From contig NC_059478.1 of the NCBI RefSeq assembly GCF_018139145.2, positions 7,192,001-7,256,000 of the forward strand: a stretch of DNA of 64,000 nucleotides, written 5' to 3'. Shown piece by piece: positions 50,401 to 62,200 of this stretch (positions are counted from its first letter, which is position 1; each line of letters starts with the position of its first letter). This DNA comes from Gymnogyps californianus (taxonomy: Eukaryota; Chordata; Aves; Accipitriformes; Cathartidae). Below the pieces are notes generated by a model, which saw only the letters and a program-made list of their open reading frames with translations, had not been told where the DNA came from and made no database searches. Made by a program: the position numbers and the translations under genes.

Positions 50401-52369
50401 TTCCACCAAAATAAGTGTTTACCCTGGAGGTTTTTGCTAGTTGAAGCTTTTCGTTTGGCCGGAGCCCCTGGCAGCGGGGCTGGACCACAGGCCGATGAGT
50501 CGCTGGGGAGGAAAAGCTCCCAACCTTTCCCAAACTGCCCTTTTCCCCCACTAGGAATAAACCCAAACCATTGTGGCCAATTCACTTATTTTCCTGCATG
50601 ATGTCTCCTCATTGGTTCCTATTTTCACTGAAAGAGTCTGCACTTCCCAGAAGGAAAAAATAATAATTCTTCAATCAATTAAGGACTTTCCCAGGGCTAA
50701 AGCAAGAGCCAGCGTCAGCGTGCCGGATTCTGCTGCTTTCCTGCCTCTCCAGCTCCTCCAGCATTGGACCATCACTCACCGGCTCCCTTCAGCCACCTCC
50801 TCCCATGGCCTCACTCTTTATTTTTTAAATATCATCACCGTTATTTGGGGGGAGGATTTTTTCTTTCGAGTGAGCGGGGTTGCAGAGCTTGGACAGAGCC
50901 AGCCACAGGCAGTGCTGCAAAGCAGCCGGGCTCTCGCTCCGAAGGAGCACGATATTAAAGAGAAACACGGGCTTTGGGCAATTTTTGCTCCATCCCCACC
51001 AAAACCATCCCTGTCCCCCCACGCACCTTCTCCCAGCAGCAGCATCGCCTGCGCCTGGTGGTGAGCACCGGGCTTTGCCGTGCCCCTGACCTGCCCCGCT
51101 TCACACCTTAACAACCCCCTCCTAAACGGGATTGTAATACTGATTTCTATTTTTTTTAAAATCCAGTGCTTTGCTTTAGCAGGGAAAAGACAGGCTCCCC
51201 CCAGCTTGTCAGCAGCCCTTTCCAGAGCACGGCATTTTGAAGGTAAATCCTTCCCTCTGCAAAGCAGATTTTCCCCCGATGACTGTATTTAAGAGGAGCT
51301 GAGCGACCCAGGCGCATGGCGTGGGGCCGCGCAGCCTCGCGAGGAGCAGGGCTCTGCGGGGACGGCATTAACACAAAGATTTCTGCTAGCAGATCATTTC
51401 CACCGCCCCCGGCCCCCGTTGCTGGGCTTTCTTACTAAATTTGTCTTCCTGGGAAACATTCAGATTTCTTTTGCATTGACTGTAGATACATATTTTAATG
51501 CTGATCTGATGCTCTGGGCAACTTAACCCGGCAGTGACATGCTGGCTGGAGCAGGATGCCAGCCCCCTGCCCACCTCCAGCCACGGTGCCACCTCTCCTG
51601 CAGCCCCCCCTTGGCTCTGCGGTGTCCCCGCAGTGTTACCACGTCAGGTCTGCAGTCTGGCTCCAGCCATCGACTGCCTGGGACACCGCTGGGGACACAA
51701 GATTTGCAGGCTCCCTGCCACCAGCTCATGTTTTAGCTCTGTGCCTCAGTTTCCCCTCGGTATTAAAAAGGGAGGCTACAGCAGAAGCAGCTCACTTCTT
51801 GCACTCAGCCTTTCCAGAATCCCAGGCGGGGACAGTGAGGCATAGGGGAGAGACACAGAAGGTTTAGCCCAAGGTAGTCGGTGGGATGCTTGGGACCGTG
51901 ATTTTTTTTTTTTTTTAGGAAGAAAACTCTCATTTACAGTGTATTTATACAAGGGGCAGCTCCTCCATTTCCCCGGGCAAGGAGGTGGGAGAAGTCACCT
52001 TCGGCCAGCACGGCTCTCCCTTCTGCGCCTGGGGAGGCTGTACGCCCCTCGGGATGGGGTGCTGGTGCCCTGCACAGGCCAGGAGCACAAACCCTTACAG
52101 AAATGAGCCTAATGAGATGGGATGCTCCCCAGAGCATCCTCCAGTCCTGCAGCCCCTCTCCTGCTGAGGTCCCCGCTCACGCCCTTGTCACTGAGGTGGG
52201 AGAGACTCTGGCTGGAGGATGCAATGGTGCTTATAGAGCTTTTCCCTTCGGACCATGGGGCAGAGGTTCAGGGCAGCGAGCCAAAACCTCGCCTCCAGAC
52301 CCCACCGCGCTCACAGGGGCCTTGGAGCGAGACCAGCCAGGGAGACGCCGGGCACGGGCGGCCCCTTAC
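47416..52369 (-). other. LMX1A: LMX1A intron between the LIM2 exon and the linker/homeobox exon
   Basis: The intron is 4,954 bp, with donor GTAAGG at the high-coordinate end and acceptor TTAG at the low end. It holds a candidate enhancer at 49525-49930 and an AT-rich island at 51400-51525 (TACTAAATTTGTC, TATTTTAATGCTG). A T-run lies at 51902-51917. No other exon was recognised. Confidence 0.8.
49525..49930. promoter_or_regulatory. LMX1A: Candidate intronic enhancer of LMX1A: CRE, E-box and homeodomain sites
   Basis: Within about 300 bp lie TTAATTAA (49534-49541), a full palindromic CRE TGACGTCA (49608-49615) overlapped by an E-box CACCTG (49614-49619), TTAATTGG (49751-49758) and TAATTGAA (49826-49833). 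The block combines AT-rich homeodomain sites with intact CpGs, unlike the neighbouring intron. LMX1A itself binds TAAT-type sites, so feedback regulation is conceivable. That idea is inference. Confidence 0.45.
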
Positions 52370-52602
52370 CAGAATCCGACAGAGCCGGGCTCACCAAGCT
52401 CAGCAGCTCCCGCTCCTTCTCGTAGTCGCCCTTACAGAGGAGCTGCCCCTCCTTCAGCACAAACTCGTCGCCCTTCTGCAGGCGCCGCTCGCAGACGCAG
52501 CAGCAGAAGCAGCGCAGGTGGTAGACGCTCTTCTGGGCGCGCATCACCAGCTCGCTGGGCGCGATGGCCTCCAGGCACCCGGCGCACTTCACCGCGAAGA
52601 GC
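52370..52602 (-). CDS. LMX1A: LMX1A exon encoding the second LIM domain
   Basis: The 233-bp exon has acceptor TCCCCCAG and donor GTAAGG. It completes a lysine codon, then encodes 77 residues starting [17 protein letters not shown]. The two zinc fingers show KCAGC (C-X2-C), YHLRC (H-X2-C), CCCVC (C-X2-C) and CKGD (C-X2-D), the standard LIM ligands. AQKSVYHL and [11 protein letters not shown] mark LMX1A over LMX1B. The LIM domains bind LDB cofactors. This is the first coding exon present in the window. The LIM1 and start exons were looked for on the minus strand up to 64000 and not found. Confidence 0.96.
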
Positions 52603-53229
52603 CTGGGGGAGCAAGAGGAGATCCCGCTGGGACGCCCGGCAGCACCGCAGCTACACCCGGCGGGTGGCACGGTGTTTGGGACAAGGGATGGGGCACCTGT
52701 GGCGGGGAGACGGGCATGGGCACAGGATCGCCGTGGCGCCCCGTTGGTGCTTTGATTGCGTTGAGGGGCTGGGCATAATGGTGCTGGCACCCCGCAGTGA
52801 CATGGCACGTGCTGCAAGCTTGCCCTGTGCCCTCGGGGGATGCTGCCTTTGGGACAGCTTTGGCATTTTTGGTTGACCTGTTACCAGGTGCTTACCATGA
52901 ATGCGGTCAAAGGACAAAGACCCCAACATCCGGACGCTCCAGGTGAAAAGCAAACAGGAGTCAAACCCAACAGTCCAGCTACCACCACCACAAGACATGG
53001 GACACACCGCATCTACATGAGTTTTATCAAGCCAGCCCTACATGTCCACCTGCCTCTGGCTCACAGCTAGACATAAGGAGATGCTGGAGACGGCAATGGG
53101 GCCAGCGAGCTCATCCGTGCCTCTCAACAAGCATCTGCAGAAAGCATCTGCGCTGTCGGTCACCCACAAACCACCCCGTCCCTCTGGCCTGGGTCAATGG
53201 AACAGCCCTGTTCCTGCTTGCAAACACAT

Positions 53230-53520
53230 CAGCAATGTCTAATATATCATAAAAATCTCCGTGACAGCAAGTTTTGGGTTAAGGCCGGTGACAGACTGAA
53301 GACTTGATGTGTCAAAAGGAAAAGAAAAAGCTCAGCTTGTTCCTTGACGTTGATGTGACAGCGTTTGAGGCATCCCTAATTGTACAGTTCCCAGGTTTCA
53401 ACACACTGGCTTTATACTTAAAAGCCAATAACAACAACAGCAATGACACTTTAGGTTGAAACAGAGCTTTTCTTTCTCCGACTTTAAATGTCCTTACTGA
53501 GAAGCTCAGTAGCATGATCA
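53230..53520. promoter_or_regulatory. LMX1A: Candidate LMX1A intronic element with three MEIS-type TGACAG sites
   Basis: TGACAG occurs at 53262-53267, 53289-53294 and 53356-53361, all on the plus strand. GTCTAATATATC lies near 53237 and CCCTAATTGTAC near 53372. The block is AT-rich and unique. TGACAG is the core site of MEIS/PREP TALE proteins, partners of PBX1. Confidence 0.4.
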
Positions 53521-54479
53521 ATGATTTACAGTTGGGGAAACTGAGGCGATCAGAGCGGAGGCGGCAGCATCAGTGTTGGCTTGAGAGGACTTGGAGGCAC
53601 GTGGAGCTAAACCCTGGGCTGGATGTTTTAATTGAATGGGATGTTTCCCCCAGTAGAGATGTTTGAAGGTACCAAACCCGAACCTCTTTGCCACCCCCAG
53701 ATATCTGTGGTTTTGGCTTGGGCCCCATAAAGAAAAAAAATCGCTGTTTACCCAGCCTTGTCCTAAATATCTGTGGGAACTGGACATTATTATTCCCCTG
53801 TCTTGATGACTTTGGCCCAGAAACAGAAGTCAGAAGTCAGCACACATCCTGCAGAGGTTATCTCCGAGCATCGCCTATGTCCCAGCCCGGGGATGCCCCA
53901 GGGACCCGCATGGGGAGCGCTCCATCCAGCCTTCCACCAGCCCCAGATGGCTCCCACCTCCGTGGTCCCCGTCCCATGTGTCATCCCCAGGGGAGACCTG
54001 CGGGGCTGGGGGGCTGCGGGGCTGGGGCTGGCTGGCTGGGGAGGGGAAGGGCAGCCCTGCAGCCACCAGCAGGCTTTCAATCCTTTCTCTTTCTTTGGCT
54101 GTTACAAAAAAACACATAGGAAATGAGAAGTGCTGAGTCAGCCCCATTCCAACAAGAAGAGGACCAGATGTATGCAAAATCCTTGCAGCAAAACCATCAG
54201 AAAATGGGGATAATTTTAAAAAGTTTTTGTGATGAGCTCGATAGCCCATAAAACAAGGAGACGAGGGGCAGAGCAAGGCACACGCGTGTCTTTGTGCCCC
54301 AGAGGTAGCTCCCAAGGCGAAGGCACCCGTAACACTGGAGATGCTGCTGAACAAAAGCTCCCCAGCAGCAAAGGGGCATGCATCTTGCTGCAGCCCATGC
54401 GCAGCCTCTGCTCCGGTGAAATCCCGGCCAGGCTTCATTTCACCTTTTCATTTCACCGCTTTAGTTGCCCGATAGCCGA

Positions 54480-54790
54480 TAAACAAGACGGTCAGCTGTG
54501 CAAACTGCCGGAGGGGGACAGGCAGGCTCCGCCGCGCAGGCAGCGAGCCCGGGAGAGCCGGCAGCAGCTGGTCGCATCTGTGCCCGTCTCATCAGAGATC
54601 AGCGCTCGCCCACGTGGAGCCGGCGAGCCCTGGCAAGGCAGCGCGTCCCACCGGTGCGAGGAGGGCAGATATGCGCAGGAGCAGAGGATAACGCCTGCTT
54701 CCCCACGCCGACGGGCAGGGTCGCGCCGCAGAGCATCACCTCCCGGTGCCCAGCGCCGTGGCTGGTGAGCACCGAGCTCCGGAGGCAAAG
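54480..54790. other. Intronic CpG-rich segment
   Basis: Dense CpGs occur (for example CTCCGCCGCGCAG, CGTGGAGCCGGCGAG, GTCGCGCCGCAGAG), without repeats or a recognisable exon. It could be a CpG island of an alternative promoter or simply GC-rich intron. No TATA or start exon was seen. Confidence 0.35.
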
Positions 54791-55179
54791 AGCCGCCCGC
54801 CAGATGTGCGCACAGCTGGCAGGGTGCTAGGGCACACTGCCACCCGCCAGCGGTGCCCGCCAGCCTTTGGGGCTGGGTGTCGAGGGCTCGAAGGGTTGGG
54901 AATGGGGCCCCCAAATGTACCCTGCTTTATTGGCGTTGGCTCCCTCCCACCTTGGGATCCTCTCACGGACGCTTCACGCCGGCACGTGGGCTATGCCTGC
55001 TCCCTCCCAGGTTTTCCCGAAACGGTGGCGGCAAGCACGCAGTTGGGGTGCACCGCTCTCCCTGGGCCAGCCGAATCCTTGGTGCACTTAGCAAATTGTA
55101 GCATCCCCCAAGAAGTAGGAAAGGGGTGTTATAAAGCTTTTATAAAACACTGTTGTCGCTACAGAAAGTGGAAAATCAT

Positions 55180-55815
55180 CAAATAAAAGGTGGAGGTTAG
55201 GGAGTTTATAATTCCAGATAATGCCATTAGTAGCTTTTATTTTTGTACATTTAACTTCAGTTTCCCAGGTTTACACACAACTGTCTGTCTCTAATATGTG
55301 TGTATTTCCAACATCCCTGTGACTGCCCTGGGAGGAGACGGACGTATATTCCCTCGAAAGCATCCCTTCTGAAGGGTCATTTTTCTCTTGTTCCAGCTCT
55401 AAGAAACGCAGGCTTCTGTTAATATTTCTGTAGTCATTTTGTCTTTAATTATGTCTCTTTTATGTCAAAGCGGAGGCGATTTGTATTCATCTGGTAACCT
55501 GTTCTCATCCTGTTTAAATGAAGTTTAAGCGATACCTGTTGGGATTACTAACTGCTCTCAGTAATAAAATTTTGATAAGCTATTACGTTAATGCTATCTA
55601 ATCTCCATGAACGAATGTGCCCAAAATCTCTATTTCCAGGGCGCTGATTAGAGAGCCATAAACCTTTGCCAATTAGGCACAGCAGCACCAACCGAGCGAT
55701 GGACGTTTCTAAGCCCAAAGCGTGTTGCAAAACAGGAAGGTGTGAGATTTAGGTAAATGGCTGCCTAATATTAGACACTTAAAGGTGTACTTAGGTCGCT
55801 GAATAAAGGACTTTA
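55180..55815. promoter_or_regulatory. LMX1A: Strong candidate conserved non-coding element, about 630 bp
   Basis: This is the longest uniformly AT-rich, repeat-free block in the window, with sharp GC-rich edges. It contains TTTATAATTCCAG, GTCTTTAATTATG, GGGATTACTAAC, TACGTTAATGC and GCCAATTAGGC, and a perfect palindrome CTAATATTAG (55765-55774). Many homeodomain-type sites in an intron of a homeobox gene make an enhancer the best guess. A non-coding exon cannot be excluded. Confidence 0.5.
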
Positions 55816-56159
55816 TTTCCAAACTGCTGAGTCCCCAACAGCTCCCGCTGAGGGATGCCAGACAGACCAGGCGTCTTTCACTGCCTGATGCAGGACTCCT
55901 CCATCCCTGAGCAACGTGAGATGCAGAGAAATCCCCATAAAACCTCTTCCACAGTATGAAACCGTAAAGAGCTCCTTATAAACCCACAATAAACCCAGAT
56001 CTTAGGCACTAAAAGGTCACGGGCATAAAAACTGCAGCCCACCACAGGTAGTAATGGGGAGAGAGCAAAGGGCGTCGGTGGTGTCCCAGATCCCTACAGC
56101 CCTGGACCAGCCCTGCACAGTACCTGCTCCTCTACAGGGTCTGGGGAGGAAGAGCATGC

Positions 56160-56311
56160 ATGGATAAACCCCCGCACAGATAACCCCACGCATTGATAAC
56201 CCCATGCATGGATAATCCCCTGCATGGATAATCCCACTCAGGAATAACCCCACACAGGGGTAGTCCCACATAGGATAACTCCAGCATGGATAACCCCTGC
56301 ATGGATAACCC
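56160..56311. repeat. Minisatellite, about 10 units of 14-16 bp
   Basis: Units resemble ATGGATAACCCCATGC, with scattered substitutions and two one- to two-base indels. It lies inside the presumed LMX1A intron. Confidence 0.9.
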
Positions 56312-57479
56312 AACTGAAACACCCCTGGTCAGCCTGAGATGGAGCTGAAGGAAAATTTTCTTCCAGCACCAGAGCTAGCAATTAATTTAACATTTTTGCC
56401 TGAGCAAGACACACCAGCCTGGACATTTTCCTCCACCTCTGGGATCTTCAGCTCTGTGCCCTGCTCCCTCCTCCTGCAAGGAGCAGGCTGCAGAGCAAAT
56501 GCCATCTTTTCTCTCCTCTCTACCTCTTTGTGCCTCCTTGCAGCTGCAAAGGGGACTTTGAGATTACATTTCTCTACAGGAGGCTGCACAGAAGAGAAGA
56601 AGGACAGGCTCTGCCCAGGGACTTCAACAGGTTTTAAACCAAGAACACATTACCAACCCCTAAATTGCAACGGGAGCGCCTTCATTTCTGCCATCCTAGG
56701 GCTGCTCCGGGCTTTAGTTCTCAGTAGATTTTTTTTTTTCCCCCTCCATAGCCTGGGGTTCAAAAGCTAAATCAGACCTGGCTGGCAGCCTTTGGGTTTG
56801 TTTAACCATGTACGAAGCTGGCAGGCGCAGGGCAGGGCACGGGACGGGGTGACCCGCTCAGCACTGTGATGCTCGGTGGAAACCCAGCCTGCCACGGGCG
56901 GCTCAGTAAAAGCCTCATCGAAGCGCTGCCAGTGAATATTTGTAAATAAAAACAAACCTACTCAACTTAGGAAGAACTGGAACAAAAATACGGTGATGCA
57001 AGCAATTTTTATCACAACACACAATCTTTTGTTTCTGATCTGTTCCTGTATTGATTAATCTGCATTAAATTTATTTTTTTTTTAAATTTAGGTCCCTTTT
57101 GAAATGACAATCTGCAGTTTTGAAACAGAAAGGTGGTGGTGGTGGGTTTCAAGAAAATTTTGAAACAAAATATTTTGCCATTTCCAAAAGTGCAACATTT
57201 CTGCTGGAAGACCCCCAAGCGAGCCAGCCGGCGTTACAGACATCCCCCCTTCCCCTGGGACACAGTCCCACTTCTCTGCGCAATTCCTCTTCCTCAAGAA
57301 AGCCATCCCAGACCTCTGCTTTGGGGTTTCCTATCCACGCAGCATCACTGAAACCCAGAAATTTCGACACGTGGCCAAAGCCACCTCTGGGGTGGCACAT
57401 CCCATGTCCCTTCCAGCACCAATGGAGGGGGAGCGGCGCGGGCAGCCCCGGTTTCCAATTGGAGCCACCACCCCCTCTT

Positions 57480-57700
57480 TCTCCCTTTATTTTGAGGTGA
57501 CAGGCTGAAAGGGGCCGTGATTGACGGGCGCTTCCCGGCTGCTGTCTGTCTGCGTGCACCGCATACAAACGCGGCCCTTCGGAGCCTCCCCGGGGAGGGG
57601 GCGGCGGGTCAGGAACGCCGATATTAAATACTGACGGACAAATCTTAAACGCCGCGCGGAGGCTTGGTTCAGGCGGCGGGTAAGGCAAGGCAGCTCTGCC
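57480..57700. promoter_or_regulatory. LMX1A: Candidate PBX/MEIS-type element in CpG-rich intron
   Basis: TGACAG at 57498-57503 is followed 14 bp later by TGATTGAC at 57518-57525, a PBX-type half of the PBX-MEIS composite site. The flanking 57520-57680 is CpG-rich with AT-rich inserts such as GATATTAAATACTGACGG. The sites have the same orientation. Confidence 0.35.
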
Positions 57701-58080
57701 GGGCGGAGGGATGCTCTCCTCCCTGCCCACGCCAGCCTGGCACAGGGATGAGGTGAGAGGGGCAGGGGCAGCCCCCGAGTGACCCCACGGGCTCCTGACC
57801 GAGGGCTGGGGCGGGCACCGTTGGCACCGGTCCCTACGAAGCGGTGCAGGCAGCTGCCCTGCTCGCCTCCCTGCCGGGGCTGCCCACAGCAGATGCATCC
57901 GCAGGGATGCTGGGTTTTCCAGCGCCTCAGTGCAGAGACCTGACCAACTCATCTCCTGCTCTCACCGTGGCCCAGGAGGAGACTGAGCAGACCCCGACTG
58001 ACCCATTGGAGGTGCAGGGAGCTCCAGCCCGGCCACGCTCACAGCCATCCCTAACCAATGGCTCTCTGGAGAGCAAAGCC

Positions 58081-58122
58081 GTGACCCCCTCCAGAGCCGT
58101 GACCCCCTCCAGAGCCGTGACC
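58081..58122. repeat. 18-bp tandem repeat, 2.3 units
   Basis: GTGACCCCCTCCAGAGCC occurs twice perfectly and a third copy begins with GTGACC. Confidence 0.9.
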
Positions 58123-61100
58123 TTGGCATGAGGACGAGCCGACGGCCATACACGGCTTGAGGGGCGCGGGAGGAGGCTGGCGGCGGGCGCCGACGGCAAG
58201 CCGCAGGGCTCCATGGGGAGCGAGGACGCCGGATTGAGTTGTCTTGGCACTGGGTCGTCTTCTCACTCACTGTCACTCGTCGGAAGGGGGGACCGCAGCA
58301 CCAGGTCCTTGACAGGCTGGCACTGGAAAAATGCCAGTCGCTGTCAACCCTGCACCCATGGCTTGGGAACGAGTTGCCGTCCTGCTGCTGCTGGGCTCAC
58401 GTCACCCTGTCCCCTCCTCCGGCCCTCATGGGGCAAAAGGATGAGGCAGAGGGCACGGACCGTGGCCGAGCAGGAAAGGAGACGGATGCACCCCCCGGTG
58501 CTTGGTGCCTGCGAGGGCATCCCTCGGCCGCAGCCACAGGGGGACCATGTGGACCCTCGGCCCTGGCAGGAGGGGTGCCGAGGCCATGGGAGCAACTAGG
58601 AAAGGGCTGAGTCCATCTTAGCGCTGCGGAGAGCAGGCTGGCATGTCCTGGGGATGGGGAGAGCGATTCAGAGGGCAACCCAGCACCAGCGATCCCAGGG
58701 ACCTCCAAACCCACCCTGGGTCTCTGGGCTCCCAGGCTGACAGAGGAAAGCACCCACAGCTGCCCTCGCCTTCCCTCCCCACGCACCCCAAGCCCTCAGA
58801 GAGCTCTCCGGTGGGACGGAGGAGGGATGTTTTCCCTGGGGCTGTTCTCCTGACCCTTCCCTGTCTCCCGGCTCCCTCCCCCCGAGGCAGACAAGTGTTC
58901 GCTTTACTGCCTGGCAACGGGGCTGGGGCTAAGCTTGCTAAAATATGAGTGTTTTTTGGCTGGAGTACCAGAAGGCTGCAGTCCTACAGAGAGAAAAAAA
59001 TTGAGCACTCCATGCCATGGCTCCAGAAAGGGGGAGAATTAGGTTTCACACCGAGCAGGCTGGACCATGGCATTCTTTAGTTAATGCTTAACAAACGCCC
59101 AAACAAAAGCGGCCAACTTTGCTGCATGTTTGTAAAATGTATTCTCAGCAGATTCGGGTTTATTGGAGAATTCGCTCGCTTTGCAGCAAGTGGTGTTTTC
59201 CCTTTTTTTTTTTTTTTTTAATTTCCCTTTGCCTCCCTCCCCCCAGGCTCAAGCCCTTCTCATTCCTGCTGCCTGAATGCGTCTTCCGACACTTCGAGGG
59301 GACATGGCAACCAGGCTGAAACGGGCTTATTTCATCCCAGGGGTTGATGCAAGCTCACCTCCGCAGCCCCGGGGTGCGAGCTCTCCCCGGGGTCCAGCCG
59401 AGCCGCTGCTGGCAACCGGGGATGGGGATTCCAAAAAGCCAGCCCTTGGCCTCTTGCATATGCACCCCTGAGCAGCTGGCTGGTGGCTGTGTTATCCGAG
59501 AGGCTGGGGAAAGCGAGGAAGAGAGGTGAAGCCTGAGAGTCCTGCTTTTCACCTTTCTTCACCTAACCCAGCTCTCTCAGGGTCCAAACCCGGCGGTCCT
59601 TCCCCATCCAGCATCCCGCTCTGCTGTGCATCCCATCCCTGCACACCTCCCGGCTTCGGAGAGCCCGTCGCAGCAGTGGATGCCAACAAGCACAGCTTGC
59701 TTTCAAATGCAGAGCCGCCGTTGGGGACGGCTGGGGCGCAGAAGAGGGGAACAGCCCTCTCCAGGGACTCCGGAGGCTTTGGAGGGGTTAAACTGGGGAG
59801 CCTCATGCATAGACGTCCTGCAGGAGCATCCCTAAATAAGCTCCTGCCCTGATGCTCACTGGCACCTAAGCAGCTCCCACGTCCCCTCCTGGTGCCTGGT
59901 GCCATGGCAGAGGACACCGGTGATGGTGACGAGGGAGCGCTGGGGAGGTGATGGCAAAGGGGAAAGGGGGGCAGCAGAGGAGGAGGGGGCTGGCGCTGGG
60001 CTGTTTAACCCTCCTTCTGCTACACGTGAACCATCCGAGCCTTCCCAGGAAAGGGCACCTTCATGCCTGCCTGCTGGATGAGGTCCAAAAGTGGTCACTT
60101 AACACTCCCCGGACTCTCCAGAGACCACGCCGTGACACGCAGGGGCACTGCTAGAATGATAGGGTTAAATAAACAGACAAACGAAGCCTTCCAAGCAAAC
60201 AGCCGCTGCCAAAATACACTAGCAACCCTCAAGCCTTCTCTACACCAAAACAAAAGGTCAAGCAAGTGCATGGCTTCTAAGGCTGCTTTAAGTTCCTCCA
60301 TTTCTGATCAAGGACATACTAATAAGACTTTAACCAACAAGGTCCTATAGGAGCTGATGGCTCTAGGTCCCCTCCAGGCCCTCGGCAAGTCTGATAAAAA
60401 TCCTCTACTGACTTCAGAAGCGGCCAGAAAGAGACCTCCTGGGCAAGGCCAGAAGAATAAGACCAAAATGCTGATTTTCCTCCCCGTTTCCCTAAAGGCT
60501 GCTTTTTTTCGTGCCTCCCCCCCCCCGGCCCCTCCATAACAGCGTGTAGCATCGGGCAGGGAGCTGGCCCCATCACAGCACTGATCAAGCATCTGGTTTT
60601 GGAGGCGGGAGGGACACAGATAGGAGGGGGAGAGGCACACACAGCACTGCGTCCAAGCCCAAACGCCATCCCAATGGAGACAACCCAAGGATCGATCCCA
60701 TCCAGCCGTGGCACGGCAGTTCTGCATCCCAGCCGATGCATCTCCCACCAAGCTGAATTTCGAGCAGCGACCCCCTCCCCCACCCGTGCCCCCAAGAAAA
60801 CAAGGATAATTGAAAAACCACAATATCACTAGTCAAATTTAATATTGAGAGTGAGTGAGCGGGAGCCAGAGGTCAGAATTAATTACACCCCACCATATTT
60901 CAGCACGCTGCCGCGGCTCCATGTCCTTTCCTTGGGGAGCAGTGCTTCCACAGAGAGGTCGACAGACATTATTAGAAAGGACTGATTTAAACGTACCCCC
61001 AGGAGCTTTTCAGCTTGTCTCTTCAGAGCCTTTGTTTGTACTGAGATTAATGGGGAGGCAAATGATGGAAAAGCAAAGTCACCAGGAGCAAGAGGATGTG

Positions 61101-62079
61101 CCATTGCCGCCACCACCCCGATTTGGTCGGCTTTGTAAGCGGGGCAGGAATAACCAGAAAAGAAGGAAATGCTGTTTGTGTCTTTCATTTTGCAGATAAA
61201 ATGTAATGATCTTGAAACCTGTTTTTTTTTTGCTTTCCAAGAAACAGAAATCCTGGCTAAAAAATCCTGCGGGCTGGTTTTCCTACCCCCTTGGGGATTT
61301 TACACACCCGCTGGTTTTTCGACGTGCTGTACCACAGTGGGGGAAGGAACAATTTTAATTCTGTTCCAGCTTAGGGTACCCCCTCTTGCAAGTTATTATA
61401 TTTGCCTCTGAATCTTTTGTATATCTCCTGTGATGGAAAATGAAAATAAAAACAAAACCCAAAATTAAAACTTTTCTATTTTCCATTCTGAATTTCAAAA
61501 GGAGGGTTACAAAAAACAAAAGAAAGGAAAAGAAAGAGCATTCAGATCAGGTGGAGTTGTGAAATCTCCTTCTTTGGGGATAGTCACCACTCAGCTGGCC
61601 CCAGCCCTGAGCAACCTGATCCAGCGTCCAAGCCAGCCCCGCTCCTAGCAGAAGAAAGGCTGGGGACCTCCAATGATGCCATAAATTTACATCCACCTTG
61701 TGCCAACAGGTTCAAAAAGGGATCAGACAAATCCAGGGGACCGAGTCCAGCCCCAGCCTGGTCCCACAGCTCCGACCCAAATCCCCAGCTGCCCAGGGCA
61801 GCATGGGCTCCCTTGGCTTTTGGGGAGCCTTTCCCAGAGCATCACCATCGAGGGCAGGGCGGGTGGATGTGCATTGGGTCCAGCCCCGACGCTGAGGCTC
61901 CCGGCTGCTCTCGAGTCTCCCAGGCTACAATCAAGGCTTGCATTTTCCTTTATTAAACAGAACACCCATGTTCCCCCCAAGGGCTCCCTGAGCATCCGGG
62001 GATGGGCCGTGGGAGCCGCCATTTCCCAGGCGTTTAAAATTCACGGGGCGTTCGTGCCGACGTGCCAACGTGGCAAACT

Positions 62080-62200
62080 CTCATTAGGAGGCAGCCAATA
62101 TCCTGTCGAGCTTCCCGGCGCTCCGGCTATAAAAATCGCTTGGCTGTATAAAAGCTAAACAGTAAACTAAGTCGGACATAGAGACCAGCTGCTTCGGACC
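62080..62200 (+). promoter_or_regulatory. Promoter-like CCAAT and double TATA arrangement
   Basis: CCAAT at 62094-62098 is followed 30 bp later by TATAAAAA (62128-62135) and then TATAAAAG (62147-62154), all on the plus strand. CTCATTAGGAGG lies upstream. The orientation is antisense to LMX1A. A start site around 62160-62185 would be predicted. No coding exon follows, so a non-coding transcript or an enhancer is more likely than a protein gene. Confidence 0.3.

Noticed and set aside
52103..52876. Plus-strand frames of 218 and 257 residues over the LIM2 exon
   Set aside because: They are antisense shadows of the LMX1A LIM2 exon and its GC-rich flanks, with no recognisable product.
56017..56322. 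Repetitive peptide rich in Tyr-Pro-Cys on the minus strand
   Set aside because: It is a translation artefact of the 14-16 bp minisatellite at 56160-56311.
57149..57952. 267-residue minus-strand open frame in the LMX1A intron
   Set aside because: It has no LIM1 or other known motif and biased composition. It overlaps the CpG-rich block, which explains its openness.
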